This document shows, in pieces, positions 1-8,278 of a DNA stretch of 64,000 nt. The translations under genes and the position numbers were made by a program. Within the stretch, counting starts at the first letter, position 1; every line of letters begins with the position of its first letter. Under the pieces are notes generated by a model. That model ran no database searches and was not told the DNA's origin. It was given only the letters and a program-made list of their open reading frames with translations. This DNA is from Arthrobacter sp. QXT-31 (GTDB lineage Bacteria; Actinomycetota; Actinomycetes; Actinomycetales; Micrococcaceae): the NCBI RefSeq assembly GCF_001969265.1, contig NZ_CP019304.1, forward strand, positions 2,046,001-2,110,000. The letters run 5' to 3'.

Positions 1-201
1 CCGCTGCGCAACGCACCCCACACGGCAGCCGCCGTCGTCAGTTCCGACTGGAACCGTTCCTACCCGCGCGAGCAGGCCGCCTTCCCCGTGCCCTCGCTCC
101 GGCAGGACAAGTACTTCCCGCCGGTGGGCCGCATCGACGGCGCGGCCGGTGACCGCAACCTCGTCTGCTCCTGCCCTCCCCTTTCCGAGTTTGAAAACTA
201 A
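1..201 (+). CDS. gcvP: Glycine dehydrogenase (P protein) of the glycine cleavage system, C-terminal end
   Basis: The window opens inside a gene whose last 66 residues match the C-terminus of the pyridoxal-phosphate P protein. The frame carries the typical run [10 protein letters not shown], then a lysine-tyrosine-phenylalanine stretch and [14 protein letters not shown], and ends at TAA (199-201). The P protein decarboxylates glycine and passes the aminomethyl group to lipoyl-GcvH. The 5' part lies before the window. The next gene, gcvT, starts 9 bp later with AGGA as its ribosome binding site, so the two are almost certainly co-transcribed. Identity rests on the C-terminal motif and on the gcvT-gcvH context. 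Confidence 0.92.
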   Translation, partial: PLRNAPHTAAAVVSSDWNRSYPREQAAFPVPSLRQDKYFPPVGRIDGAAGDRNLVCSCPPLSEFEN

Positions 202-210
202 GGACCTCCC

Positions 211-1344
211 ATGACCGAGAACTACACCGCCCTCTACGACCAGCACAAGAAAGCCGGCGCATCCTTCACCGACTTCGGCGGCTGGCAGATGCCGCTGAAG
301 TACGAATCGGAACTTGCCGAGCACCATGCAGTCCGCAATGCCGCCGGCCTGTTCGACCTCTCCCACATGGGCGAAGTCTGGGTCACAGGCCCGGACGCCG
401 CGGCCTTCCTGGACTATGCCCTCGCCGGCAAGCTGTCCGCCATCACGGTGGGCAAGGCCAAATACTCGCTGATCTGCGACGCCGACGGCGGGATCATCGA
501 CGACCTGATCTCTTACCGCCGAGCTGAGGACAAGTACCTCGTGGTGCCCAATGCGGGCAACGCAGCCAAAGTGGCCGCCGCCCTCGCCGAGCGCGCAGCG
601 AACTTCGACGTCACCGTCGAGGACGCCTCCTCGGAGACTTCGCTGATCGCGGTCCAGGGTCCCAACGCGGAGGCGATCCTGCTGCAGCTCGTCCCGGCCG
701 AACAGCACTCCCTGGTAACTGACCTGAAGTACTACGCGGCCGTTGAGGTCGGGATTGCCGTCGGCGGCGCCGTCCAGGATCTCCTGCTGGCCCGCACCGG
801 CTACACCGGCGAGGACGGCTTCGAGATTTACGTGCCCAATGACGATGCAGCCCGTCTCTGGGAATCGCTGCTCGCGGCCGGCGAAGGGCACGGGCTGGTC
901 CCCGCCGGCCTCGCCGCCCGCGACTCGCTGCGCCTGGAGGCCGGCATGCCGCTTTACGGCAACGAGCTCTCCCTCCGGGTCAACGCCTACGCGGCCGGAC
1001 TCGGTCCGGTGGTTTCCCTGGCCAAGGAAAGCGACTTCGTGGGCAAGGCGGCGCTGGCCGACCTCAAGGCAGCCGGCGTCGGTTCCACCATCGGGCAGAA
1101 GCTCGTGGGCCTCAAGGGCACCGGCCGCCGCGCCGCGCGCGGCCACTACCCGGTCCTCAAAGACGGCACCCTGATCGGTGAGGTCACGTCGGGCCAGCCC
1201 TCCCCCACCCTCGGCTACCCGGTGGCCATGGCCTACGTCGACGTCGAGCACTCCGAGGTCGGCACGCTGGTGGACGTCGACCTCCGCGGCAAGCCCGAGC
1301 GCTTCGAAGTCGTCGAACTGCCGTTCTATAAGCGCCAAAAGTAA
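211..1344 (+). CDS. gcvT: Aminomethyltransferase (T protein) of the glycine cleavage system
   Basis: The 377-residue product has the usual GcvT length. It transfers the methylene group from aminomethyl-lipoyl GcvH to tetrahydrofolate and releases ammonia. Diagnostic stretches are YDQHKKAGASFTDFGGW near the N-terminus, GLFDLSHMGE, RTGYTGEDGFEIY in the middle, and AARDSLRLEAGMPLYGNEL, which lines the folate pocket. A C-terminal barrel domain follows with GEVTSGQPSPTLGYPVAMAY. The ATG at 211 follows AGGACCTCCC. It sits between gcvP and gcvH in one operon that continues into sdaA and lipA. Confidence 0.96.
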   Translation: MTENYTALYDQHKKAGASFTDFGGWQMPLKYESELAEHHAVRNAAGLFDLSHMGEVWVTGPDAAAFLDYALAGKLSAITVGKAKYSLICDADGGIIDDLISYRRAEDKYLVVPNAGNAAKVAAALAERAANFDVTVEDASSETSLIAVQGPNAEAILLQLVPAEQHSLVTDLKYYAAVEVGIAVGGAVQDLLLARTGYTGEDGFEIYVPNDDAARLWESLLAAGEGHGLVPAGLAARDSLRLEAGMPLYGNELSLRVNAYAAGLGPVVSLAKESDFVGKAALADLKAAGVGSTIGQKLVGLKGTGRRAARGHYPVLKDGTLIGEVTSGQPSPTLGYPVAMAYVDVEHSEVGTLVDVDLRGKPERFEVVELPFYKRQK

Positions 1345-1410
1345 CGCGCTACGGGCCCGACCGGCCCTCCCCCCGACCACAACAAGTTTCAAAACGTAAA
1401 GGACATACAC

Positions 1411-1794
1411 ATGGCAAAGGTTGTTGCTGAACTGAAGTACTCCGCCGAGCACGAATGGGTTGCCGTTGACGGATCCGGGCCTGTGGGCATCGGGATCTCC
1501 GCCGTGGCCGCCGATGCCCTGGGCGATATCGTGTACGTGGACCTGCCTGAGGTGGGCGCTACCGTCACGGCCGGCGAAACGTGCGGCGAGGTGGAGTCCA
1601 CAAAGTCCGTCTCGGACCTGTACGCCCCGGTCACCGGCGAGGTCACCGAGATCAACGACGGCGTCGTCGCGGACCCGGCTCTCATCAACAGCGACCCCTA
1701 CGGTGCCGGCTGGCTGTTCAAGGTGGCCGTCACCGACGAGGGCCCGCTGATGTCGGCCGAGGAATACGCCGCAGCAAACGGCGGCGAACTCTAG
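1411..1794 (+). CDS. gcvH: Glycine cleavage system H protein (lipoyl carrier)
   Basis: This 127-residue lipoyl-domain protein shuttles the aminomethyl intermediate between the P, T and L proteins. The lipoylation site is visible as [12 protein letters not shown], with the modified lysine at residue 65. The N-terminus ([11 protein letters not shown]) and C-terminus (YGAGWLFKV) are family-typical. AAAGGA sits 7 bp before the ATG. The gene is 66 bp after gcvT and 66 bp before sdaA. The lipoyl synthase gene further down the operon could supply its cofactor. No dihydrolipoyl dehydrogenase (L protein) is seen in the window. Confidence 0.96.
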   Translation: MAKVVAELKYSAEHEWVAVDGSGPVGIGISAVAADALGDIVYVDLPEVGATVTAGETCGEVESTKSVSDLYAPVTGEVTEINDGVVADPALINSDPYGAGWLFKVAVTDEGPLMSAEEYAAANGGEL

Positions 1795-1860
1795 CGCCTG
1801 CTCCTCCGCTTAACCTCCCCAGCCCGAACCGATCACAACTATCCCAGTTAGGAACCGACC

Positions 1861-3258
1861 ATGGCTGTTGGCGTCTTTGACCTGTTTTCCATTGGAATTG
1901 GCCCCTCGAGTTCGCACACGGTTGGCCCGATGCGGGCTGCCGCCGTTTTCGCGGAGGAGCTGAAGGCTGCCGGGACGCTGGCGGACGTGGCGTCGCTGCG
2001 GGTGGATCTCTACGGTTCGCTCGCGGCGACGGGGCACGGGCATGGCACCATGACGGCGGTGCTGCTCGGCCTGGAGGGCTTTCACCCGGAGCTGATCCTG
2101 CCGGATGAGGTGGAGGAGCGGCTGGCCTCGATCGCGGAGACCGGCATCCTGAACCTGGCGGGGTCGGTTCCGCTGCCGTACGGGGTGGAGGACATGGTGC
2201 TGCGGCCGCTGACGGTGCTGCCGCGGCACACGAACGGGATGACGTTCACGGTGTTTGATGCCGACGGCGGTGAGCTGCAGAAGGCGACGTTCTTCTCGGT
2301 CGGTGGCGGGTTCATTGTCCGCGAGGGCGAGGAGGACGCTGCACAGCAAGAGCTGGAGGAGTCGAAGCAGGAGCTGCCGCTGCCGTTCCGGACGGCCGCG
2401 GAGCTGCTGGAGCACTGCCGTGCCCAGGGCCTGTCGATCGCGGACATCATGCTGGTCAACGAGTGCGCGTCCCGGTCCGAGGAGCAGGTCCGGGAGGGCC
2501 TGCTGCATATCTGGTCGGTGATGGAGGGCTGCGTGGCGGCGAGTCTGAAGCGGGAGGGGCTGCTGCCCGGCGGACTGAAGGTCCGCCGTCGTGCCCCTGA
2601 CTGGCACGAACGCCTGCTGAAGGAAGACAAGGACCGCGACCCCAAATACTGGCAGGAGTGGGTGAACCTGATTGCCCTCGCCGTCAACGAGGAGAACGCC
2701 TCCGGCGGCCGCGTAGTCACCGCCCCGACAAACGGCGCCGCCGGGATCATCCCGGCCGTGCTGTACTACGCGCTGCACTTCGCACCGGGCATGGAGAACG
2801 CGACACAGGAGGACCGCGACGACGTGGTGGTCCGGTTCCTGCTCGCCGCCGGCGCCGTCGGGGTGCTCTACAAGGAGCAGGCGTCGATTTCAGGGGCGGA
2901 GGTGGGCTGCCAGGGCGAGGTCGGATCGGCGTCGTCGATGGCCGCCGCCGGGCTGGCCGAGGTCATGGGCGGGTCCCCGGCCCAGGTGGAAAACGCGGCC
3001 GAGATCGCGATGGAGCACAACCTGGGCCTGACGTGTGATCCGATCGGCGGGCTGGTCCAGGTGCCCTGCATCGAACGGAATGCGATCGCCGCCGCCAAGG
3101 CGATCAACGCGGCCAAGATGGCGCTGTGGGGCGACGGCTCGCACCGGGTCTCCCTGGACGAGGTCATCGTGACCATGCGCGAGACCGGCAAGGACATGAG
3201 CTCTAAATACAAGGAAACCGCGATGGGCGGCCTCGCCGTCAACGTCGTGGCCTGCTGA
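1861..3258 (+). CDS. sdaA: L-serine ammonia-lyase (iron-sulfur dependent, single chain)
   Basis: The 465-residue protein deaminates L-serine to pyruvate. The N-terminal beta domain has [18 protein letters not shown] and the C-terminal alpha domain has [17 protein letters not shown]. Three cysteines at residues 350 (EVGCQ), 392 (GLTCDPIGG) and 403 (VPCIERN) fit the [4Fe-4S] ligands. The chain ends exactly on a cysteine (465), matching the known C-terminal Cys that reaches into the active site in type 2 L-serine dehydratases. AGGA precedes the ATG by 7 bp. Behind gcvTH it completes glycine to serine to pyruvate; the hydroxymethyltransferase step would need glyA, not seen here. Confidence 0.95.
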   Translation: MAVGVFDLFSIGIGPSSSHTVGPMRAAAVFAEELKAAGTLADVASLRVDLYGSLAATGHGHGTMTAVLLGLEGFHPELILPDEVEERLASIAETGILNLAGSVPLPYGVEDMVLRPLTVLPRHTNGMTFTVFDADGGELQKATFFSVGGGFIVREGEEDAAQQELEESKQELPLPFRTAAELLEHCRAQGLSIADIMLVNECASRSEEQVREGLLHIWSVMEGCVAASLKREGLLPGGLKVRRRAPDWHERLLKEDKDRDPKYWQEWVNLIALAVNEENASGGRVVTAPTNGAAGIIPAVLYYALHFAPGMENATQEDRDDVVVRFLLAAGAVGVLYKEQASISGAEVGCQGEVGSASSMAAAGLAEVMGGSPAQVENAAEIAMEHNLGLTCDPIGGLVQVPCIERNAIAAAKAINAAKMALWGDGSHRVSLDEVIVTMRETGKDMSSKYKETAMGGLAVNVVAC

Positions 3259-3297
3259 TTCAGCGCTCCTGCTGACAAGTACTACGGAAAGAGAACA

Positions 3298-4317
3298 ATG
3301 ACACTGGCACCAGAAGGCCGGAAAATGCTGCGGATCGAGCAGCGCAACGCGGCCACCCCGGTGGAACGCAAACCGGACTGGATCAAGGCCAAGGTCCAGA
3401 TGGGCCCGGAATTCGTCGGCCTGAAGAACCTGGTCAAAAAGGAGGGCCTGCACACCGTCTGCGAAGAGGCCGGCTGCCCGAACATCTTCGAATGCTGGGA
3501 AGACAAGGAAGCCACCTTCCTGATCGGCGGGTCCGAATGCACCCGCCGCTGCGACTTCTGCCAGATCGACACCGGCAAACCCTCCCCCGTGGACCGGTTC
3601 GAACCCACCAAGGTCGCCCGCTCCGTCCAGGCCATGCAGCTGCGCTACGCCACCGTCACCGGCGTCGCCCGCGACGACCTCGCGGACGAAGGCGTCTGGC
3701 TCTACGCCGAAACCGTCCGCAAGATCCACGAACTCAACCCCGGCACCGGCGTCGAACTCCTCATCCCGGACTTCTCCGGCAACCCCGGCCACATCGCCGC
3801 GATCTGCGACTCCAAACCTGAGGTGTTCGCGCACAACGTCGAAACCGTGCCCCGGATCTTCAAGCGCATCCGCCCCGCGTTCCGCTACGAACGCTCCCTG
3901 GACGTCATCACCCAGGGCCGGAACCTGGGCATGGTCACCAAGTCCAACCTCATCCTGGGCATGGGCGAAACCCGCGAGGAGATCTCCGAGGCCCTGTGTG
4001 ACCTGCACCAGGCCGGCTGCGACCTGATCACCATCACCCAGTACCTGCGCCCCTCCGAACGGCACCTGCCCGTGGACCGCTGGGTCAAACCCCAGGAATT
4101 CGTGGACCTGCAGCACGAAGCCGAAGAGATCGGCTTCCTCGGCGTCATGTCCGGCCCCCTGGTCCGTTCCTCCTACCGCGCCGGCCGGCTCTGGGCAACC
4201 GCCATGCGCAAAAAAGGCCGCGACATCCCCGCCGAACTCGCCCACATCGCCGAGGGCATCCAGGACTCCGGAACCACCCGCCAGGAAGCCAGCACCCTGC
4301 TCAAAAGGCCGGCCTGA
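3298..4317 (+). CDS. lipA: Lipoyl synthase (radical SAM)
   Basis: This protein (339 residues) inserts two sulfur atoms into octanoyl-lysine to make lipoyl groups. The auxiliary cluster motif is complete (C55, C60, C66 in [12 protein letters not shown]), and so is the radical SAM motif CTRRCDFC (C81, C85, C88). The conserved C-terminal tail [11 protein letters not shown] is present, supplying the serine ligand of the auxiliary cluster. It is the last gene of the gcv-sdaA operon, 39 bp after sdaA, so lipoylation capacity probably rises together with GcvH. Whether a second lipA sits elsewhere beside lipB cannot be told from this window. Confidence 0.95.
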   Translation: MTLAPEGRKMLRIEQRNAATPVERKPDWIKAKVQMGPEFVGLKNLVKKEGLHTVCEEAGCPNIFECWEDKEATFLIGGSECTRRCDFCQIDTGKPSPVDRFEPTKVARSVQAMQLRYATVTGVARDDLADEGVWLYAETVRKIHELNPGTGVELLIPDFSGNPGHIAAICDSKPEVFAHNVETVPRIFKRIRPAFRYERSLDVITQGRNLGMVTKSNLILGMGETREEISEALCDLHQAGCDLITITQYLRPSERHLPVDRWVKPQEFVDLQHEAEEIGFLGVMSGPLVRSSYRAGRLWATAMRKKGRDIPAELAHIAEGIQDSGTTRQEASTLLKRPA

Positions 4318-4340
4318 AACCGCGGGTATAGCGTTATTGC

Positions 4341-4913
4341 ATGACCGAAACCTACAGATACGACGTTGAGGTCCTGCACCTGCTCGTGTCGCCTGGCCAT
4401 GCGTACTTCGGCCGCGCGCGGGACGGGGCGGCCGAAGTCCCGACAGCGGACGCCGAACGGGTGGAGATCGTCGCCGGCAAGGGCATTGTCGGGGACAGGT
4501 TTTTCGGGAAGGCGGCGCACATGGACGCCGCGGTCACGCTGTTCGCCGTTGAGGCCCTCGAGGCCATGGCTGCCGAACTCGACGCCGGCCCCTTCGACCC
4601 GCTGCTGACCCGGCGCAACGTGATCCTCAGGGGCGCACACCTGGCCCCGCTCCTCGGGCAGGACTTCGCACTGGAGTCCCGGGGCAGTGTGGTGCGGTTC
4701 AAGGGCGGGCGCCCCGCCCACCCTTGCGCCTGGATGGACAGGATGCTGGCGCCCGGCGCGCACGCCGCGATGCGCGGGCGCGGGGGCATGCGCTGCCGGG
4801 CTCTTTCCGACGGCGTGCTGCACCGCGGGCCTGCGGTGCTGGTCAGCCCGGTGCCGCTCGAGCCCGCGCAGGCGGGAACGCCGAACGTGCTCCGGCCGGG
4901 CCGGCTGCCGTAA
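4341..4913 (+). CDS. MOSC domain-containing protein
   Basis: This 190-residue protein has a MOSC (molybdenum cofactor sulfurase C-terminal) fold. Visible family features are the core GIVGDRFFGKAAHMDAAVTLF, the RRNVILRGAHLAPLLGQDF strand, and the conserved cysteine at residue 129 in HPCAWMD, expected to handle sulfur or a molybdenum ligand. It is a stand-alone MOSC protein with no PLP or beta-barrel partner domain. Its substrate is unknown. No Shine-Dalgarno is seen; a TATAGC hexamer at 4327-4332 lies 8 bp before the ATG, which could mean a leaderless transcript. It is 23 bp after lipA but looks functionally unrelated. Confidence 0.8.
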   Translation: MTETYRYDVEVLHLLVSPGHAYFGRARDGAAEVPTADAERVEIVAGKGIVGDRFFGKAAHMDAAVTLFAVEALEAMAAELDAGPFDPLLTRRNVILRGAHLAPLLGQDFALESRGSVVRFKGGRPAHPCAWMDRMLAPGAHAAMRGRGGMRCRALSDGVLHRGPAVLVSPVPLEPAQAGTPNVLRPGRLP

Positions 4914-4925
4914 AGCGGTAATAGC

Positions 4926-4942
4926 CCCGGTGCGGGACCGGG
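4926..4942. terminator. Short hairpin between convergent genes
   Basis: CCCGGT and ACCGGG pair around a 5-base loop in the 29-bp gap between the MOSC gene and the convergent dehydrogenase gene. It could stop transcription from both sides. No T-run follows, so this is only a candidate. Confidence 0.4.
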
Positions 4943-5908
4943 TTACAGCCCGGGCGCCTGGCCCAGCTCAGCCCGGAGCTGCGAGAGCCGGGCGTAGGTG
5001 CTGTCCCGGTAAGCCACGAGGTCCTCCCGGCTGGCCGGATCGATGTCCAGGAACCCGTGGCCGGTTTTCAGCCCCAGGTTGCCTTCCTCCACGGTGGACG
5101 TCAGCGCCGCGGGCGGGGCAAACCGCTCGCCGTAGGCCTTCTCCAGGGTCCGGTACGAGGACTCGTACACGTCCAGGCCGGCCATGTCCCCGATGGCGAA
5201 GGGGCCGAAGAGGGCGAGCCGGAACCCGAAGGTGCTGCTGACCACCGCATCGATCTGGGAGGGGGCGGCCACGCCCTCTTCAACGATCCGGGCCGCTTCC
5301 TTGTACAGCGCGAACTGCAGGCGGTTGGCAACGAATCCGGGTGTGTCGGCCACCCGGGCCGGAGTCTTGCCAAGGGACCGGATGAGCTCTTCGGCAAGGT
5401 CCATCACGCCGGGCGCGGTCTGCGGTCCGGGGATCAGCTCCACCCCGGGAATGAAGGGGGCAGGGTTCATCCAGTGGACGCCGAGGAAGCGTTCGGGGTT
5501 GCTGACCGCCGCTGCCAGTTCCCCGATCGGAATGGCGGACGTGTTGGATGCGATGACCGCCCCGGCGGGCGCTGCCGTAGAGATGCGGCCCAGGATGTCC
5601 GCCTTGATCACCGGGTCCTCCGGGACCGCCTCGGCGACATAGTCCGCCGTCGAGACAGCCTCCTCGATGCTCGCGGCAGCGGTGAGGTTGCCCTCAATGG
5701 TTTCGGCCGCGCCGGCGGGCAGCAGCCCCCGGGCTTCAAAGTCCCGGGCCTGGCCCACGAGCCGGACCCGGGAGCGTTCGGCGATCCCGCCGTCGACATC
5801 TCCCAGCGCCACCTTGTGGCCGTGCATGGCCAGAACCTGGGCGATGCCGCCGCCCATGTAGCCGGCACCGACCACGGCCGTGGCCGCGATGGTCTGCGTA
5901 ATTTGCAT
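4943..5908 (-). CDS. 3-hydroxyacyl-CoA dehydrogenase family protein (NAD-dependent)
   Basis: The 321-residue protein has an N-terminal Rossmann motif VVGAGYMGGGIAQ, the central SNTSAIPIGELA and HWMNPAPFIPGVELI stretches, and the 3HCDH C-terminal domain (DTPGFVANRLQFALYKEA). The family oxidises beta-hydroxy acids or their CoA esters; single-domain members also include L-gulonate 3-dehydrogenase and carnitine dehydrogenase. No thiolase, hydratase or CoA ligase is nearby, so a free beta-hydroxy acid substrate is more plausible than beta-oxidation (inference). The ATG at 5908 has AGGAG 8 bp upstream. It is the last gene of an operon with the SDR and HisD-like genes upstream. Confidence 0.85.
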   Translation of the reverse strand: MQITQTIAATAVVGAGYMGGGIAQVLAMHGHKVALGDVDGGIAERSRVRLVGQARDFEARGLLPAGAAETIEGNLTAAASIEEAVSTADYVAEAVPEDPVIKADILGRISTAAPAGAVIASNTSAIPIGELAAAVSNPERFLGVHWMNPAPFIPGVELIPGPQTAPGVMDLAEELIRSLGKTPARVADTPGFVANRLQFALYKEAARIVEEGVAAPSQIDAVVSSTFGFRLALFGPFAIGDMAGLDVYESSYRTLEKAYGERFAPPAALTSTVEEGNLGLKTGHGFLDIDPASREDLVAYRDSTYARLSQLRAELGQAPGL

Positions 5909-5941
5909 GTTGCTGCTCCTATTCAAGACGCCATGGATGGG

Positions 5942-6715
5942 TCAGCGGATGGTGTAGCCGCCGTCGACGGCCAGCGTGTGACCGGTGATGAGCGACGCCG
6001 CGTCGCTGAGCAGGAACGCCACCCCGCCGGCGATGTCTTCCGGTTCCCCGAAACGGCCCGCCGGGATCCGGGACAGCAGTTCGCTGGCCCAGTCCGGCCT
6101 GCTGAGCGTGGACTCGGTCAGTTCCGTTCGGACGAAGGTCGGGGCGACGGCGTTGACCCGGATTCCGGCGGCGGCCCACTCCAGCGCCAGGATCTTGGTC
6201 AGGTGGATCAGCCCCGCCTTGCTGGTGCCGTACGCCGCGCGCTCTTCGATCCCGACGATTCCCGCCTGGGAGGCGATGTTGACGATGGCCCCGTGGGTAC
6301 CCGCGTCCACCCAACGCCGGACAAGTGCCGTGGTGAGGAAGAAGGTGCCCTTGAGGTTGGTGTCAAAGACCGTGTCCCAGTCCTCCTCCGTGAGCTCCAG
6401 GGCAGGCTTGGGCACGTTGACGCCGGCGTTGTTGACCAGCAGGTCAATCCCGCCGCTGGCCTGCTGGAGTGATTCGACGAAGCCCTCGACGTTCCTGGTG
6501 TCGGTGACGTCCACGGCCAGCGGCGCGGTTCCGTACCGCTCGCTGATCTGCTTGGCGGTTTCGGCGTCGCGGCTGGTTCCGTAGACGGTGGCGCCGCAGC
6601 CGGCAAGGCCGTCAGCGATGGCCTTGCCGAGCCCGCGGCCCGCCCCCGTGACCAGGGCCTTCTTGCCGTCCAGTCGGAAATTCGGCGCTTTCGGCACTGG
6701 GTCCTCTTTCGGCAC
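5942..6715 (-). CDS. SDR family NAD(P)-dependent oxidoreductase with duplicated start
   Basis: This classical short-chain dehydrogenase has ALVTGAGRGLGKAIA (cofactor loop), LVNNAGVN, a catalytic serine in NIASQAG, the YGTSKAG active-site motif, and a C-terminal DGGYTIR. It oxidises or reduces an alcohol/ketone. Two GTG starts are possible, at 6715 (257 residues) and 6697 (251 residues). Each has its own AGAGGA sequence because an 18-bp unit is duplicated exactly. The distal GTG begins 10 bp after the HisD-like stop. It is the middle gene of the three-dehydrogenase operon; its substrate is presumably the stereoisomer or intermediate handled by its neighbours. Confidence 0.9.
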   Translation of the reverse strand: MPKEDPVPKAPNFRLDGKKALVTGAGRGLGKAIADGLAGCGATVYGTSRDAETAKQISERYGTAPLAVDVTDTRNVEGFVESLQQASGGIDLLVNNAGVNVPKPALELTEEDWDTVFDTNLKGTFFLTTALVRRWVDAGTHGAIVNIASQAGIVGIEERAAYGTSKAGLIHLTKILALEWAAAGIRVNAVAPTFVRTELTESTLSRPDWASELLSRIPAGRFGEPEDIAGGVAFLLSDAASLITGHTLAVDGGYTIR

Positions 6716-6726
6716 TGGGTCCTCTT
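6691..6726 (-). repeat. Exact 18-bp tandem duplication covering a ribosome binding site and start codon
   Basis: Two identical 18-bp units (6691-6708 and 6709-6726) lie head to tail. Read on the minus strand each holds AGAGGACCCA followed by GTG CCG AAA. The SDR gene therefore has two in-frame starts, each with the same Shine-Dalgarno; the outer start adds six residues (VPKEDP). The outer edge touches the last base of the HisD-like stop codon. Confidence 0.95.
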
Positions 6727-8072
6727 TAGCTGTCGAAGGTGTGGTCCGACCAGGGCAGGGACGTGCCGCGGTACTTCGCGGCGCGGACGTCGCCGGACCG
6801 GGCGTGGCCCTCAAACCGCTCCACCCTGGATGCTCGGCCGCAGAGTTCGCCGAAGAAGGCGCTGGACTCGGTGTTGGTCACTTCCTGGTAGGTGACGGTG
6901 CGCAGGTACTTCCCCACCCAGAGGCCGCCGGTGTAGCGGGCCGCACCGCGCGTGGGCAGCACGTGGTTGGTGCCGATCACCTTGTCGCCGTAGGAGACGC
7001 AGGTCCCCTCGCCGAGGAACAGGGCGCCGTAGTCGTGCATCTTCTCCAGGGCCTCGCGGGGGTTCTGCGTCAGGATCTGGACGTGCTCGTAGGCGTACTC
7101 ATCGGCCAGGGCGTAGGCGTCATCGAGGGTGGCCACCACGTGGACGGCGCCCCAGTCACGCCAGGCCGCGGCGGCGTAGTCGCGGGTGGGCATGTCAACC
7201 AGGATCGTGTCGATGTGCTCCATGACCTTGCGTCCCAGCTCCTCGCTGGTGGTGATCAGGACGGCCGGGGAGTCAGGGCCGTGCTCGGCCTGGGAAAGAA
7301 GGTCGACGGCGACAATGAACGGGTCGGCGTGCTCGTCCGCCACGATCAGGACCTCCGTGGGGCCGGCAAAGAGGTCGATGCCGACCTCGCCGAAGAGCTG
7401 GCGCTTGGCTTCGGCGACGAATGCGTTGCCCGGGCCGGCCAGCATGTTCACCGGCTTGATGGTCTCGGTGCCGGTGGCCAGCGCGGCCACGGCCTGGATG
7501 CCGCCCAGCAGGTAGATCTCGTCGGCGCCGGCCAGGTACATGGCGGCCACGGTGGCGTCCGGGACCTCGCCCTGGATCAGCGGGGTGCAGGCGGCAACGC
7601 GCTCAACGCCGGCCACCTTGGCGGTGACGATGGTCATGTGGGCACTGGCCAGGAGCGGGTACTTGCCGCCCGGAATGTAGGCGCCGGCTGCCTGGATCGG
7701 AACGTTCTTCTGGCCGAGGAAGACGCCGGGAAGGGTCTCGATCTCGAAGTCGGAGAGCGACTCGAGCTGCTTCTGCGCCATCACGCGGACCTGCTGCTGG
7801 ACGAACTTGATGTCCTCGATGACCTGCTCCGGAACCCGGGCCATGATCTCGTCGAGCTGCTCCTGGCTGAGCAGGAAGGATTCAGGTGCGTGCTTGTCGA
7901 ACTTGGCCGAGTATTCGCGGACGGCCTCGTCCCCGCGCTCACGGATGTCCGCAATGACGGCTTCCACGGTGGCGCGCACCTCGGGAGTGCTGCCCCGGGA
8001 CACGCTGTTGCGCTCGGGCTCCTTCAGCAGGGTGGAGTCCACGGCGGTGCTAAGTGCTGTTGTAACGGTCAT
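6726..8072 (-). CDS. Histidinol-dehydrogenase-family alcohol dehydrogenase (HpsN-like candidate)
   Basis: This 448-residue protein has the HisD fold and key residues: AAGAYIPGGKYPL, the zinc/catalytic region SQAEHGPDSPAVLI, the catalytic EH pair in YAYEHVQILT, and GTNHVLPTRGAARYTGG. Upstream of the last motif it has CVSYGDKVIG rather than the PESAGDY stretch usual in biosynthetic HisD. It also lies among dehydrogenase and transporter genes, not his genes. HisD paralogues such as HpsN oxidise a primary alcohol to a carboxylate in two NAD-dependent steps. The sulfonate-specific role of HpsN cannot be assumed here, as no sulfolactate lyase is seen. The start is the ATG with AAAGG about 9 bp upstream. 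It is the first gene of the three-gene operon. Confidence 0.85.
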   Translation of the reverse strand: MTVTTALSTAVDSTLLKEPERNSVSRGSTPEVRATVEAVIADIRERGDEAVREYSAKFDKHAPESFLLSQEQLDEIMARVPEQVIEDIKFVQQQVRVMAQKQLESLSDFEIETLPGVFLGQKNVPIQAAGAYIPGGKYPLLASAHMTIVTAKVAGVERVAACTPLIQGEVPDATVAAMYLAGADEIYLLGGIQAVAALATGTETIKPVNMLAGPGNAFVAEAKRQLFGEVGIDLFAGPTEVLIVADEHADPFIVAVDLLSQAEHGPDSPAVLITTSEELGRKVMEHIDTILVDMPTRDYAAAAWRDWGAVHVVATLDDAYALADEYAYEHVQILTQNPREALEKMHDYGALFLGEGTCVSYGDKVIGTNHVLPTRGAARYTGGLWVGKYLRTVTYQEVTNTESSAFFGELCGRASRVERFEGHARSGDVRAAKYRGTSLPWSDHTFDS

Positions 8073-8151
8073 CAGGATTGCCTTTCCATCTTCGTCGATG
8101 GGCGACCTATGAAGCGCCCGGGCCGGCCCCTGCAGGACCGGATGATGATCG

Positions 8152-8214
8152 AGTGTATACGTATACATTTTCCGGCACAAGGTCTTGTTTCTGCTTTTTG
8201 CATACGTATACACT
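8152..8214. promoter_or_regulatory. Divergent promoters, each overlapped by a TGTATACGTATACA-type operator
   Basis: A perfect 14-bp palindrome, TGTATACGTATACA, lies at 8154-8167. A second copy with one change (TGCATACGTATACA) lies at 8199-8212, 45 bp apart start to start. Each overlaps a -10 element. Rightward promoter: TTGTTT (8185-8190), 18-bp spacer, TACACT (8209-8214). Leftward promoter: TTGTGC on the minus strand (8180-8175), 17-bp spacer, TACACT (8157-8152). A regulator bound at either site would block polymerase on the dehydrogenase operon and the transporter. The central CG is typical of LacI-family operators, and the LacI gene at 9763 is the nearest candidate. Confidence 0.8.
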
Positions 8215-8278
8215 GCTAGTCACGAGCCAGCCGGTGTGGCTGGGCTCACTGTCCGGACGAAGACAAAGGAGTCTCTAC

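Noticed and set aside
1810..2778. Long open frame opposite sdaA, and many similar frames opposite or across other genes (for example 2890-4245, 5057-6472, 13491-15161)
   Set aside because: High-GC genes produce long antisense and shifted frames. These are rich in Arg, Ala, Gly and His, have no family motifs or ribosome binding sites, and overlap clear genes completely.
6726..8072. Annotation of the HisD-like gene as the histidine biosynthesis enzyme
   Set aside because: No his genes are near, the motif before GTNHVLPT differs from biosynthetic HisD, and the operon and divergent transporter point to catabolism.
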